Assembly (NCBI GenBank): GCA_034439915.1 | Contig: JAWXBI010000284.1 | Span: 1 to 11,446, forward strand | Reading direction: 5' to 3' | Length of the DNA stretch: 11,446 nucleotides | Source: JADJLQ01 sp034439915 | GTDB lineage: Bacteria; Bacteroidota; Bacteroidia; Chitinophagales; Saprospiraceae | Part shown: positions 1 to 8,572 of the stretch, piece after piece | Numbering within the stretch: the first letter of the stretch is position 1 | Layout: every line of letters starts with the position of its first letter | Position numbers and translations under genes: made by a program | Notes under the pieces: generated by a model | The model's input: only the letters and a program-made list of their open reading frames with translations | The model's database searches: none | What the model was told of the DNA's origin: nothing

Positions 1-1800
1 GGGGGGCTCAATTTTAATCAGAACTTCGGACCAAAGACTGAAGTGAATTCAAGTTATTTCTACAATAGCTCCAATACTTTTATTCACCGGATTGCCGATC
101 GTGAAAATTTTTTACCGCAGGGCAATTACCATGACCTGAGCAACACTGAACAAAACTCGGAAAGGCAGACCCACCGACTTACAGTCCAACTCGATCAGGT
201 CCTCGATACGTTTTCATCCATCCGCTTTAATGGCAATTTTTCATTTAATGACAATTACAACGACAGCAAAAGCCTTACCCGGCAGATCCGGTCCAATGAG
301 GAAATCAACATTGTCGACCGGCTCAATGGAAGCAATTCAGAAGGCTTGAATGTACAGGGCACTTTATTATACCGTTTAAAATTCCCAAAAAGAGGCCGTT
401 TTTTTACCACTACCTTGTCCGTCAATTCCAACGACAACAATACCGATAGCGACAACAGAACCATTCGAAACTACGTCGCTAACTTTCCTGTATTCAGACA
501 GGATTCGATATTCCAGAATAACCTGAGGATAAATGACCGCAGACTGTATTCTGCTGCAGTCTCTTATACGGAGCCGGTAGCCAGGAGGCGGTATCTGGAA
601 ATTAATGCTTCTCATCGCCGCACCAATACCAACTACAATCAGGATGTATTGGATATCCTGTCTGGTAATACCCGGAATACTTTCCTGAGTAATGGATATG
701 AAAACGTTTATTCCTACAACCGCACCGGTGTCAATTTCAGGATCGCTGAAAAAGAAATCAATATCACCACCGGTTTGTCCTTACAGCAGTCCCTGCTCAA
801 CGGGATTCAGGATAAAGGAGAAAACAAACGCATTAAAAAAGACTTTGTCAACCTGGTGCCTTCGGCCCGGATGGAATATAATCTGGGCAGCGGTCGTAAC
901 CTGAGTGTCAACTATGATGCCAGTGTCCGCGAGCCTAGTATCGACCAGATTTCACCGATCATTGACAATTCCAATCCTCAGTACATTTCCCAGGGCAACC
1001 CCGATTTAAGGCCGGAATATAATCACAATCTCAACCTCAACTACAGACAGTTTAATATGGCCACCTTTACCAATTTTTTTGCGTTTGCCCGGATGACTTT
1101 GTCTGAACACCCTATAATATATTCTCAGGTGGTGGATGAATTTCTGCGAACCACGAGCAGGCCCGTCAACCTTCAAAAAAATAACCTAACCCTGTTTGGT
1201 AATGTTAATTATGGGTTTCAGGTCAAGCCTTTAAAAACACGGATCAACCTCAGCTCAGGCTTAAATGGAACCCGTGGATACAATTTTATCCAGGCTATTG
1301 AAAATAAATACAATACCACCTCGCTCAACGGCCGGATTAATTTGGAATACCGGCCTAATGATTTTTTCGAAGTGGTCACCGGTGTCCGAAAAGCCTGGAA
1401 TAATACACTTTATTCGATCAACAAAGAATTAAATCAAAAATCCAATACCACCACCTATACTACCGATATCATGGCACAGTATAAAGGGTTTACACTGACC
1501 ACCGGGTTGAATTATTATGTTTATAAAGGGTTGAGTGACCGTTTTAATCAGGAGGTCCCGATCTGGATCGCTTCTTTATCAAAAACTTTCCTGAAAAGCA
1601 AACGTCTTGAATTAAAATTAACGGCCAATGACCTCCTTAAACGAAACGTCGGAATCAACCGGACCAATCAATTAAATTATATCGAAGACGAAGAAGTGAA
1701 TACCCTGAGCCGGTATTTTTTAATGGGATTAAATTATACTCTAAAAGGCACCCCCAAGATGACGGGTGGAGGCAGGAGGATGATCCGTTTAAATAATTAA
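1..1800 (+). CDS. Outer-membrane beta-barrel protein, TonB-dependent-receptor-like (OMP_b-brl_3 type), 5'-partial
   Basis: The reading frame is open from base 1, so the gene begins before the window; the GTG at 43 is an internal Val codon. About 599 residues are visible and they form the C-terminal barrel. They show alternating polar/aromatic strands, a very high Asn, Thr, Tyr and Arg content, and no catalytic motif. The most diagnostic stretch is GNPDLRPE at 994-1017, preceded by a 'NYDASVREPSIDQISP' segment. This is the conserved centre of the outer-membrane beta-barrel family found in Bacteroidota, whose full members (roughly 800-950 residues) usually carry an N-terminal CarboxypepD-regulatory-like domain and a plug. 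Those parts would lie to the left. After the last predicted strand (ending near 'GLNYTLKG') there is a short basic tail, GGGRRMIRLNN. Substrate or ligand is unknown. It may act as a TonB-linked transporter or as an outer-membrane barrel without transport. Family assignment is firm, specific function is not. Confidence 0.88.
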   Translation, partial: GGLNFNQNFGPKTEVNSSYFYNSSNTFIHRIADRENFLPQGNYHDLSNTEQNSERQTHRLTVQLDQVLDTFSSIRFNGNFSFNDNYNDSKSLTRQIRSNEEINIVDRLNGSNSEGLNVQGTLLYRLKFPKRGRFFTTTLSVNSNDNNTDSDNRTIRNYVANFPVFRQDSIFQNNLRINDRRLYSAAVSYTEPVARRRYLEINASHRRTNTNYNQDVLDILSGNTRNTFLSNGYENVYSYNRTGVNFRIAEKEINITTGLSLQQSLLNGIQDKGENKRIKKDFVNLVPSARMEYNLGSGRNLSVNYDASVREPSIDQISPIIDNSNPQYISQGNPDLRPEYNHNLNLNYRQFNMATFTNFFAFARMTLSEHPIIYSQVVDEFLRTTSRPVNLQKNNLTLFGNVNYGFQVKPLKTRINLSSGLNGTRGYNFIQAIENKYNTTSLNGRINLEYRPNDFFEVVTGVRKAWNNTLYSINKELNQKSNTTTYTTDIMAQYKGFTLTTGLNYYVYKGLSDRFNQEVPIWIASLSKTFLKSKRLELKLTANDLLKRNVGINRTNQLNYIEDEEVNTLSRYFLMGLNYTLKGTPKMTGGGRRMIRLNN

Positions 1801-1845
1801 TTGATCCAAAACCCGGACAATTAATGATATTTGATTGTTAGATCT

Positions 1846-2229
1846 TTACGGGTAAACAATTTGTTCCTCGAGCTCCGTTACCGAAATGTCGAGATGGGAG
1901 GATTCATAAATACATTGACCATCTTTAATCAATAAAAGCTGGGGTGATTCATGAAATACCTTATAGCGGTGCGCAACCTCCTGACTTAAAGCCGGAAATT
2001 TAATAAGGTCCAGAAAATAACAAGGGAGTCGTTCAGCCAAAACAGGTTCAACAGTTTTAAGGTTTAATCGCCTTAAGGCTATATCGCTGATTGAACAGCG
2101 GCTGCTGTGTTTAAAGACTAATACGGGTCCCTCAAACGATTGGGTGTTCAATATTTCCAACTGCTCCGCACTGGTCAGGGCCAGCCAGGCATGGGGTAAA
2201 TTAGAACTCACTGGGACACCCAATACCAC
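1846..2229 (-). CDS. ytxJ: YtxJ-like monothiol bacilliredoxin (bacillithiol-system redox protein)
   Basis: A 127-residue cytoplasmic thioredoxin-fold protein. With the ATG at 2229, a TSAEQL segment (19-24) precedes the strand VLVFKHSSRCSIS (36-48). Cys45 lies in RCSIS, which corresponds to the TCPIS-type monothiol site of Bacillus YtxJ/BrxC. A DLI segment (74-76) and ESPQ (94-97, with the likely cis-proline at 96) followed by LLLIKDGQCIYESSH complete the family pattern. In Firmicutes this family removes bacillithiol from oxidised proteins, and some Bacteroidota also make bacillithiol, so the same role is inferred here. The ATG start gives a longer leader than usual and overlaps the end of the small lipoprotein gene by 29 bases. 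A GTG at 2211 would give a more family-like N-terminus and an 11-base overlap, so the start is uncertain. It is convergent with the receptor gene, 45 bp away. Translational coupling to the upstream small ORF is plausible. Confidence 0.85.
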   Translation of the reverse strand: MVLGVPVSSNLPHAWLALTSAEQLEILNTQSFEGPVLVFKHSSRCSISDIALRRLNLKTVEPVLAERLPCYFLDLIKFPALSQEVAHRYKVFHESPQLLLIKDGQCIYESSHLDISVTELEEQIVYP

Positions 2230-2305
2230 GGTTGCAGGCTTCCAATAAGAAAAAAGCGAGGGTAATGCCTACCCAGAATAATTTTTGACGAATACTGCTT
2301 TTCAT
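2201..2305 (-). CDS. Small predicted lipoprotein (34 aa) overlapping the ytxJ start
   Basis: An ATG at 2305 opens a 34-codon frame that ends with TAA at 2203-2201. The peptide has a basic start (MKSSIRQK), a hydrophobic core (LFWVGITLAFFLL) and then LLEAC, an acceptable lipobox with the lipidated Cys at residue 24. The remaining mature peptide is only CNRGIGCPSEF. This is a textbook lipoprotein signal peptide on a mature part of 11 residues with a second Cys. Very short lipoproteins with a CNRG/GCP-like ending are, to my recollection, common unnamed genes in Bacteroidota, but I cannot confirm homologues here. The frame overlaps ytxJ, so the two are likely co-transcribed. AGGA lies directly against the start codon, too close for a normal ribosome binding site. 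The role is unknown. The alternative, that this is a chance frame, is made less likely by the well-ordered signal peptide and lipobox. Confidence 0.62.
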   Translation of the reverse strand: MKSSIRQKLFWVGITLAFFLLEACNRGIGCPSEF

Positions 2306-2372
2306 TCCTGTTTTTTTAACAAAGTTAATTATAATATCATTCACCTAAACTCAACAGAGTGGTAAGGTATTG

Positions 2373-2402
2373 CAAATATACAGTTAAAAATTAACAAATA
2401 TA
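2373..2402 (-). promoter_or_regulatory. Possible promoter/operator region for the small lipoprotein-ytxJ pair
   Basis: Read on the minus strand, this region holds two copies of TATATTTG (2380-2373 and 2402-2395), each matching the Bacteroidota -7 consensus TAnnTTTG. Between them is a perfect 13-bp inverted repeat, GTTAA-AAA-TTAAC at 2383-2395. The nearer box would give a leader of about 60 bases before the ATG at 2305. No TTG lies at the usual 17-23 base spacing from either box, so the -33 element is missing or weak. The DNA is very AT-rich, which raises the chance of accidental matches. Confidence 0.3.
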
Positions 2403-2544
2403 ATTACCGATAATATGTATCTGGCTGTAAATTTTATTTTATAAAGTATTTAACGCCAGTTAAGGACAGTTAGGTTCAAGTCAGGGCAGGCTATTAAATC
2501 GCATTATTCTAATACATAGATTTATTGAAGCTAACACACACCTT

Positions 2545-5500
2545 ATGAGCCCGCTAACCTCTGGAGCAATCTCTATCTTATCCCTATTGTTGTGGTACCT
2601 GACAGGTAAAGTAGTACCACATCACGATCGTTTTCATCACATGGTCCATTCCACAGCTCCATGCCAGGTCGATGGGGGTACTATTCAATTTACCGGAAAA
2701 GATACCATCTGCGCAGGGGAGTCCACTGGTAAATTTTTTGTTGAATTTTATGGTAAGGATCCTAATCTCCACAAACCAGTTTATACCCAATTTGTCATCA
2801 ATGAAATAGAAGTCGATCACTCCGGGACAGATACAGCAGAGTTTGTCGAAATCCTGGGTCCAGCCGATTCCTCACTTGCCGGGTATGTTTTGGTTTTTTT
2901 CAATGGCACGGCAACCGCACCTCCCAATGCCAGTTATCGGGTTATCGATCTCGACAGGTTTAGAACAGATAGTTGCGGTTATTTTTTACTACATGGTCCC
3001 GGGGTCATCGATCTTCATCCCGACACTGGTATATCGGATTCCCTGATTGCGGTCGGTGGTGGTTTTATTCAAAACGGAGCGGATGCCATTGCCCTGTACC
3101 ATAAACCCAGCTTTGGAAACAATACTGCTCCTACCCTGACGGATTTGGTTGATGCAGTAGTTTATCATAATTCCACTGTTAGCCTGGATTCCAATCTGTT
3201 AGCTGCCCTGGGTGAAACGGAGCAGTTGGTAGACAACCAGGCCTCCTCCCTGGCCAGGCTTCCGAATGGGACTGGCAATTTTATAAAAGATTCAACACCG
3301 ACTCCGGGATATATCAATTCAACGGCTCCTTTGTATAGTTACCTCTGGCTGCTTTCAAATCAGGACTCCATTATTGAGGTACGGACAGGTCAGGATACCG
3401 CGGGATATATCGGATCATTCCAAATAAACGATACGGGCAGTTACCTGGTCTTTGGACTTTCAACAACGAATTCACGGGATAGTTTTTTGAATAGATCATT
3501 CAACACCCTTGAAGAGCTCCGTTTAGCCATTAACAGCGGTTATTGTGCTTCTCTCTCAAATAGGGGAATACCTATCCTGGCAAGGCCACCTATCCGGTTT
3601 CTAAATGCGTTGCCCACCATTTGTTCTTCGTTTGATGCAGTAGGCACGTATCGGATTGCCGTGCGTTGGATTGGTCCATTGACTCAACCGTTCATCGGTC
3701 CGGGGTACTCTTCACCTTTGCCGGGGCGCATTCAAAATCATGGGGATACCATCATTTTTTTATCGGACCCCATTCCCGGCGGGGACACTATTCAATTTCA
3801 GCTCAGAGACCCCAATTGTGGAAATATCTGGAAACAATCGATAAGTCAATTTTGCGATTATTGCAGCAGGATGCATCCTCCAGACAGTTCCGCTTTAATC
3901 GGAGTTTGTGCAGATGATGTTTTTACCATTAAACCCACAGGCGGGGGAGTAGAACAGGTCAAGCCCACTGCTGACTTGTTTTTTTCAGAATATCTGGAAG
4001 GCTCTTCAAACAATAAATGCCTTGAACTTTTTAACGGGACAGGACAATCGATTGACCTACAGGCTGAAAATTATAGTATTGAATTATTTTACAATGGGCA
4101 GGACGTCCCACTGGGGATCATCCTATTAGAAGGGGTGGTTCCTGATGGGCAAACTTATGTTCTTTGTCATCCGGGTGCAGATACGGTAATCACCAATCGC
4201 GCTCAACAAACCACTGCTAATTTGGATTTTAATGGGGATGATGCCCTGGTATTGAAACAGGACGATAGAATAATCGATATTATTGGGCAAGTGGGATTTG
4301 ACCCCGGGAATCAATGGGGTAACGGTCTGCTTTCCACTCAGGACAATACCTTGATTCGGCGTGATCAGGTATTTGAAGGGGATACCGAGGGGAGTGATGT
4401 TTTCTCCCTGCAACCCGGATGGCTTGGGTACGCAACCAATGAACACGACAACCTGGGTGTGCATGATTACAGAGCGACTCATCTGGTAAACACACAGTAC
4501 CGCTTCTATGATGATCATGCTGGCTCCATCCATGATTTATTGGGCATCGGTTTGAGTTACTCCGCGAGGATAAATCTGGGTAATCTTCTGGATACCTTGT
4601 ATTATTCGGCTGTCCACACCGACTATGGGTGTGAATCTGAAACTATTCCGATTGTTATTTCTTCCTCACCCGGTCAACTGACCTGTCTGAGTAAAGTCAA
4701 TATAACACTGTCTGAAAAAGATTGTACCAGGACCATACATTCCAATGATGTAGTTAAAAATCCAGGACATTGTTCGTTTATCATCCAACTCGTTTACCCT
4801 TTTGGTACAAAACAATATCCGTCAAAGGATGTCCTGGACCGCTCTCATGTAGGCCAACCAATTCTCTATCAGGCGGGCAGACTGAATGGCAATACGTGTT
4901 GGGGATATGTTACCGTCCTGGACAAGAATTCATTCCTCAGCAAATGCGAAAAAGATACTCTTCATTGTTATGAGTTTAATGCCCGGCAAACGAGTACTCT
5001 GAATATTATTGATCCTTGTTCCGGAGTGACCGGTTTAATCCAAAATCTTGAATTTATAGATTCAGTTTGTATGAGCCCTTTTACCGGGATGTGGATCCGG
5101 ACAAAAATTATATCTGATTTTACTTCGATGAGCAGGATTTGTAAAGACACCATTTGGATAATTAAATCAAATCACAACCAATTAACTGCCCCCGAATCCG
5201 TGCGTCTGGATTGTGATCAACTCAGGGGGTTTACGCCAGAACTGATGATTCCGGACTCTATGTTACACTATCAGCACTATGGACTGATCAGCAATAGTTA
5301 TCATCTGGTTCCAACTTTGAATGGAAACCGGATTTACCCAACACCAGGTGTAGGTTGTAACCTCATGCCATCTTACCTTGATTTGATCATGCCATTATGT
5401 GGTAATGGTTATATGATCCGCAGGGAATGGAGGATCACCGACTGGTGCACCAGTTTGGATACCTTTTTTATTCAGTATATCAGCATTGAAGATTTTAAAG

Positions 5501-7815
5501 CACCCAGGCCTTCTTCATTGCGACCCGTGCTGGCAGCTAACACAGAACCGCATCAATGCCTGGGAAACATCCGACGAGTGAGGCCGCTTCGATTTAATGA
5601 TTGTTCGGATTTAACAACTTCCATGGAATATAGCTATACTGACCCCAACTCGCCGGGTAAGATATCGCACGTTAAAATAGAAAACACTCCTGCTATTATC
5701 GCAACTATAACTTTGCCGGTTGGGAAACATAAAATCATTTTCAAAGCAGTAGATGCTTGTGGTTATTCTGCCACCGGAATGGTAGAAGCTGTGATTACCG
5801 ACCCGTCTGCCCCGGAAGCGGTATGTCATGGCCGGGTGAAATTGTCAGTGGATCCGGCGCATTGCTGGGCAAGGGTTTATGCAGTTGATATTAATAACGG
5901 TTCTTATGACAATTGTCAGTCGCGATTACATCTGGCCGTAGCAGTATTGGATAGTATCCAGTATTGGAGGGGGTACTGGTCCCGGGAATTGGAATCCATT
6001 TTAGGAATTTATAAATACACTAAAAGTCTGAAGAACATTAACGCATTGATTGATCACTGGGTTAATGTTTATGTGTTCCGCGACTTTATCGATCTTGGCC
6101 AGGGAAATAATCAGGTAGTGTTGAGGGTATATGAATCGGATTCGATTCCAGCAATGGACCCGCACCGTTTTCCGTTTCAATTACATGATTGGTTTTGTTA
6201 TAATGTTTATCCATTGTCCCGTATTGAAATCAATTATCAGTACACCACACAAGAATCCAGTTTGACCCGGCTTCCTGTACACTGTTCACCGGATAGTCTG
6301 AAAAGATTATATGAGCCAACGGATAAATTTAAACCGGATACGGTGCTTTTTGAGGGTAGTCTGAGCGTTACGGTCTGCTCGTATAATCCCATCGATACGA
6401 CGTTAGACTTATCTGTATTATGTGACCAGGCCCGCTATAACGATTGTATAGCTAAGGTCTTTGTGGAAGATAAATTTCCACCTGCTGCGGAACAACCCGC
6501 AGACTTAAATCTATTTTGTGATTTAGCGGATTACAGATTTGCAACAGACGTGTGTTCAATCGATACACCACGGTCTCAATCGATGGTATTGGATTTTGAT
6601 TGCCGCGATCTCCATCAAAGGCCTTATCGTGAAATTGAATATATCCTGGAACATGATAACCGATTAACGGATGCTGTTGACCCGACCGGCCATACGTTTG
6701 GATATTATGGTTGTAATCCATTGGATGTTTTGGTGCTGGATGAGCAAGGACCCCATTTCCAACGCTGTAAAGAAGGGAGTTGGAGACCGGTATATTGTCA
6801 TCGATGGTTATGCCAGGACCAATATGATAGCCCCCAACGCCCTCAATTCAATGCTGGTTTCTGGCGCCCGGTATTTGGCTTGTATACTCAAATCAAAAAA
6901 GCAGGGGAGGTTACATTTTTGATTTCAGACAATTGTCAATTGGATACCAGTTTAATAATAACGGATACCTCGGTGATTTCAGATTGTGGTACCGGCTGGA
7001 TGGCCCGCACCTGGAAGGCAAATGACCTCCAGGGAAATAGGGTAGAAGTGACCCAGAAAATCATAATTGGCCACCGAAGTGATTTTGAAGTTGTCTTTCC
7101 AGCCGACACAGTCATCCTTACAAAATCGATTAATTATAGCCAGATAAAATCGGGTTATCCTGTGGTCTCCGATACGGACTGTGAAATTACCGGGATATCG
7201 TACCTGGACCAACGTGTGGACCTCCCCCAAGAGTCGGGCCATAAAATTGTCCGCACCTGGATGGTTCGCAACTGGTGCTTGTATAATTTGTATCCTGGAC
7301 GGGATGTCTCTGAAGATATCCTTGTGGATGACAGGATAGTTGCTGATCCCGTTCACCGCCCCTGCACCTACAGGCATTTAAAAGATGGGGGAGACGGCCA
7401 ATTAAGGTACGTCCAGATAATTTATATTAGGGATAAAAACACTTCAGCTTATTCTAAACAAACCGTTGAGGTAAAACCAATTGGAATTGAGGATTCGATC
7501 CATTATGGAAAAGTACCTGTATTTAGTTTTCAGGAGTTGGACAAACAGGATAAATTTCAAGTATTCCCCAATTGGCCCAATCCATTTAACAGGAAAACCT
7601 GTATTTCGTATTATCTGCCCGAGGAGGGACTCGTGCAACTGGTGGCAAGGGATCTCTACGGCAAGATGGTGCTTAAGAAATCAATTATGGGATTTCACGG
7701 CATGAATTTTTTCCATCTTGGCCGCCAAGAACTCCCGGCCGAAGGCATCTACCTTTGTTCTGTTCAGTATAGTAACAGCAGCCAAACACTTAAATTGATT
7801 GTTTCCGGCCAATAA
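2545..7815 (+). CDS. Giant secreted T9SS cargo protein with two lamin-tail-like domains and Cys-rich repeats
   Basis: A 1756-residue protein predicted to be exported and anchored or released at the cell surface by type IX secretion. The ATG at 2545 is the first usable start after an in-frame stop at 2461. It gives a signal-peptide-like hydrophobic stretch (about residues 8-20, ISILSLLLWYL) that lacks the usual Lys/Arg before it. A lamin-tail-like domain follows at about 84-258 (VINEIEVDHSG ... NGADAIALYH ... TPTPGYIN). A second, more canonical one is at about 478-642 (FFSEYLEGSSNNK, NGDDALVLKQ, IIGQVGFDPGNQWG). A block at 713-794 has paired Cys and TCWGYVTVLDK. From about 800 to 1650 there are repeated Cys/Trp signatures: REWRITDWC near 960, AVC...NNGSYDNC at 1092-1124, YNDC...VEDKFPP near 1301, TWMVRNWC near 1572. 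The type A sorting domain runs from 1671 (FQVFPNWPNPFN) to the end. I see no catalytic motif. A role as adhesin or surface-layer protein is an inference. Transcribed alone, convergent with the next gene. Confidence 0.88.
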   Translation: MSPLTSGAISILSLLLWYLTGKVVPHHDRFHHMVHSTAPCQVDGGTIQFTGKDTICAGESTGKFFVEFYGKDPNLHKPVYTQFVINEIEVDHSGTDTAEFVEILGPADSSLAGYVLVFFNGTATAPPNASYRVIDLDRFRTDSCGYFLLHGPGVIDLHPDTGISDSLIAVGGGFIQNGADAIALYHKPSFGNNTAPTLTDLVDAVVYHNSTVSLDSNLLAALGETEQLVDNQASSLARLPNGTGNFIKDSTPTPGYINSTAPLYSYLWLLSNQDSIIEVRTGQDTAGYIGSFQINDTGSYLVFGLSTTNSRDSFLNRSFNTLEELRLAINSGYCASLSNRGIPILARPPIRFLNALPTICSSFDAVGTYRIAVRWIGPLTQPFIGPGYSSPLPGRIQNHGDTIIFLSDPIPGGDTIQFQLRDPNCGNIWKQSISQFCDYCSRMHPPDSSALIGVCADDVFTIKPTGGGVEQVKPTADLFFSEYLEGSSNNKCLELFNGTGQSIDLQAENYSIELFYNGQDVPLGIILLEGVVPDGQTYVLCHPGADTVITNRAQQTTANLDFNGDDALVLKQDDRIIDIIGQVGFDPGNQWGNGLLSTQDNTLIRRDQVFEGDTEGSDVFSLQPGWLGYATNEHDNLGVHDYRATHLVNTQYRFYDDHAGSIHDLLGIGLSYSARINLGNLLDTLYYSAVHTDYGCESETIPIVISSSPGQLTCLSKVNITLSEKDCTRTIHSNDVVKNPGHCSFIIQLVYPFGTKQYPSKDVLDRSHVGQPILYQAGRLNGNTCWGYVTVLDKNSFLSKCEKDTLHCYEFNARQTSTLNIIDPCSGVTGLIQNLEFIDSVCMSPFTGMWIRTKIISDFTSMSRICKDTIWIIKSNHNQLTAPESVRLDCDQLRGFTPELMIPDSMLHYQHYGLISNSYHLVPTLNGNRIYPTPGVGCNLMPSYLDLIMPLCGNGYMIRREWRITDWCTSLDTFFIQYISIEDFKAPRPSSLRPVLAANTEPHQCLGNIRRVRPLRFNDCSDLTTSMEYSYTDPNSPGKISHVKIENTPAIIATITLPVGKHKIIFKAVDACGYSATGMVEAVITDPSAPEAVCHGRVKLSVDPAHCWARVYAVDINNGSYDNCQSRLHLAVAVLDSIQYWRGYWSRELESILGIYKYTKSLKNINALIDHWVNVYVFRDFIDLGQGNNQVVLRVYESDSIPAMDPHRFPFQLHDWFCYNVYPLSRIEINYQYTTQESSLTRLPVHCSPDSLKRLYEPTDKFKPDTVLFEGSLSVTVCSYNPIDTTLDLSVLCDQARYNDCIAKVFVEDKFPPAAEQPADLNLFCDLADYRFATDVCSIDTPRSQSMVLDFDCRDLHQRPYREIEYILEHDNRLTDAVDPTGHTFGYYGCNPLDVLVLDEQGPHFQRCKEGSWRPVYCHRWLCQDQYDSPQRPQFNAGFWRPVFGLYTQIKKAGEVTFLISDNCQLDTSLIITDTSVISDCGTGWMARTWKANDLQGNRVEVTQKIIIGHRSDFEVVFPADTVILTKSINYSQIKSGYPVVSDTDCEITGISYLDQRVDLPQESGHKIVRTWMVRNWCLYNLYPGRDVSEDILVDDRIVADPVHRPCTYRHLKDGGDGQLRYVQIIYIRDKNTSAYSKQTVEVKPIGIEDSIHYGKVPVFSFQELDKQDKFQVFPNWPNPFNRKTCISYYLPEEGLVQLVARDLYGKMVLKKSIMGFHGMNFFHLGRQELPAEGIYLCSVQYSNSSQTLKLIVSGQ

Positions 7816-7852
7816 TCGCAATGGAACACGATTTTCCGATGAAAACCCGATA

Positions 7853-8491
7853 TTAAAATGCAAATCCAATACTACCTATAAGACGGCTTGGATTAGTAGA
7901 AAATGAATATTGATTTCCATGAAATTCGATGTGGTCACCAAATCGCGATAGATTGCCTTCATACCGCACATCAAAATAAATTTTACCAATGACCAGGGCA
8001 GCATTAGCCTGGTACCCGTATTTAATTTCTTTAAATTTTTGGTCATAGCCCGCCACCTCAAAAAGTTCAGAACGGCTGTTAATAAAAATATGACCCACCG
8101 GGCCGGCACCCAATTGTAATGGGCCTAGTTTTATACCTAATAAAATGGGAATATCCAGGTTTTGGTAACTTTCACTTTTTACAACATCAAACGGGCTATC
8201 TGAAATCTGGCTGAGTTTGAAGTCTGCAGTGTTGGAATTAAAAATAAATTCCGGTTGGATAAATATCCCGGCTAATTTTAATTGTAGAAAGAATCCGGCA
8301 TGGATCCCATAATCAGCTTTGGCTACAGCAAGTTTTGTATCATTGAGATCGGATGCATCCCGGATATCAATTACTTCCGGGGACAGGTTGACACTGGAGA
8401 CCCCGAATTTTAACCCGGCACGGAGTTGAGCGTGCAGGCTATCTGAGTAGAACAGCAATGAAAAACAACAGATTACGATAATTCTTTTCAT
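7853..8491 (-). CDS. Small outer-membrane beta-barrel protein (porin-family / OMP_b-brl_2-like)
   Basis: A 212-residue protein with a clear Sec signal peptide: MKR, a hydrophobic core, and a likely cut after LHA (residue 21) leaving Gln at +1. The mature part opens with LRAGLKFGVSSVNLS and continues in amphipathic strands with Gly/aromatic alternation, such as GIHAGFFLQLKLAGIFIQPEFIF, IPILLGIKLGPLQLGAGP and YFDVRYEGNLSRFGD. It ends in SRLIGSIGFAF, with the terminal Phe typical of a barrel assembled by the BAM complex. The length suggests eight to ten strands, as in the PorT-like/porin-family barrels of Bacteroidota. No PorT-specific feature was recognised and the ligand is unknown. The end of the gene faces that of the giant surface-protein gene across 37 bp. 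The two could be functionally linked, but convergence means they are not in one operon. A good candidate promoter lies upstream at 8544-8572. Confidence 0.82.
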   Translation of the reverse strand: MKRIIVICCFSLLFYSDSLHAQLRAGLKFGVSSVNLSPEVIDIRDASDLNDTKLAVAKADYGIHAGFFLQLKLAGIFIQPEFIFNSNTADFKLSQISDSPFDVVKSESYQNLDIPILLGIKLGPLQLGAGPVGHIFINSRSELFEVAGYDQKFKEIKYGYQANAALVIGKIYFDVRYEGNLSRFGDHIEFHGNQYSFSTNPSRLIGSIGFAF

Positions 8492-8543
8492 CTTGGAAGA
8501 TTATTTAAGAAATGAACGATAAAATCATGCCAATTATATTAAA

Positions 8544-8572
8544 CAAATTTATAATGTGTCCTGATTTAACAA
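8544..8572 (-). promoter_or_regulatory. Candidate Bacteroidota-type promoter for the 212-aa barrel protein
   Basis: On the minus strand, TTG (8572-8570) is followed after 18 bases by TAAATTTG (8551-8544), a full match to the TAnnTTTG -7 element at an accepted spacing from the -33 TTG. Transcription would start near 8538-8540 and leave a leader of about 48 bases before the ATG at 8491. The element lies in the 116-bp divergent gap shared with engB. I see no comparable plus-strand promoter for engB there. Confidence 0.5.

Noticed and set aside
1801..1845. Possible terminator between the receptor gene and ytxJ
   Set aside because: Only a 4-bp CAAT/ATTG pairing is visible, with no T-run.
2306..2544. 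Search for a plus-strand promoter, small RNA or riboswitch upstream of the giant gene
   Set aside because: The only near match to TAnnTTTG is TAGATTTA at 2517-2524, with no TTG at proper spacing and a leader of only about 20 bases. No strong hairpin or known riboswitch core was seen; a plus-strand frame at 2414 has only nine codons.
4126..4533. 135-codon open frame on the minus strand inside the giant surface-protein gene
   Set aside because: It lies opposite the second lamin-tail-like domain, whose plus-strand coding is unambiguous. The translated product has no recognisable domain and low-complexity composition typical of an antisense shadow.
6979..7377. 132-codon open frame on the minus strand
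   Set aside because: Antisense to conserved Cys/Trp blocks of the giant protein; no motif, signal peptide or start context supports it.
7816..7852. Possible bidirectional terminator between the converging genes
   Set aside because: The best stem (GATTTTC / GAAAACC around CGAT) has a mismatch and no T-run; not strong enough to call.
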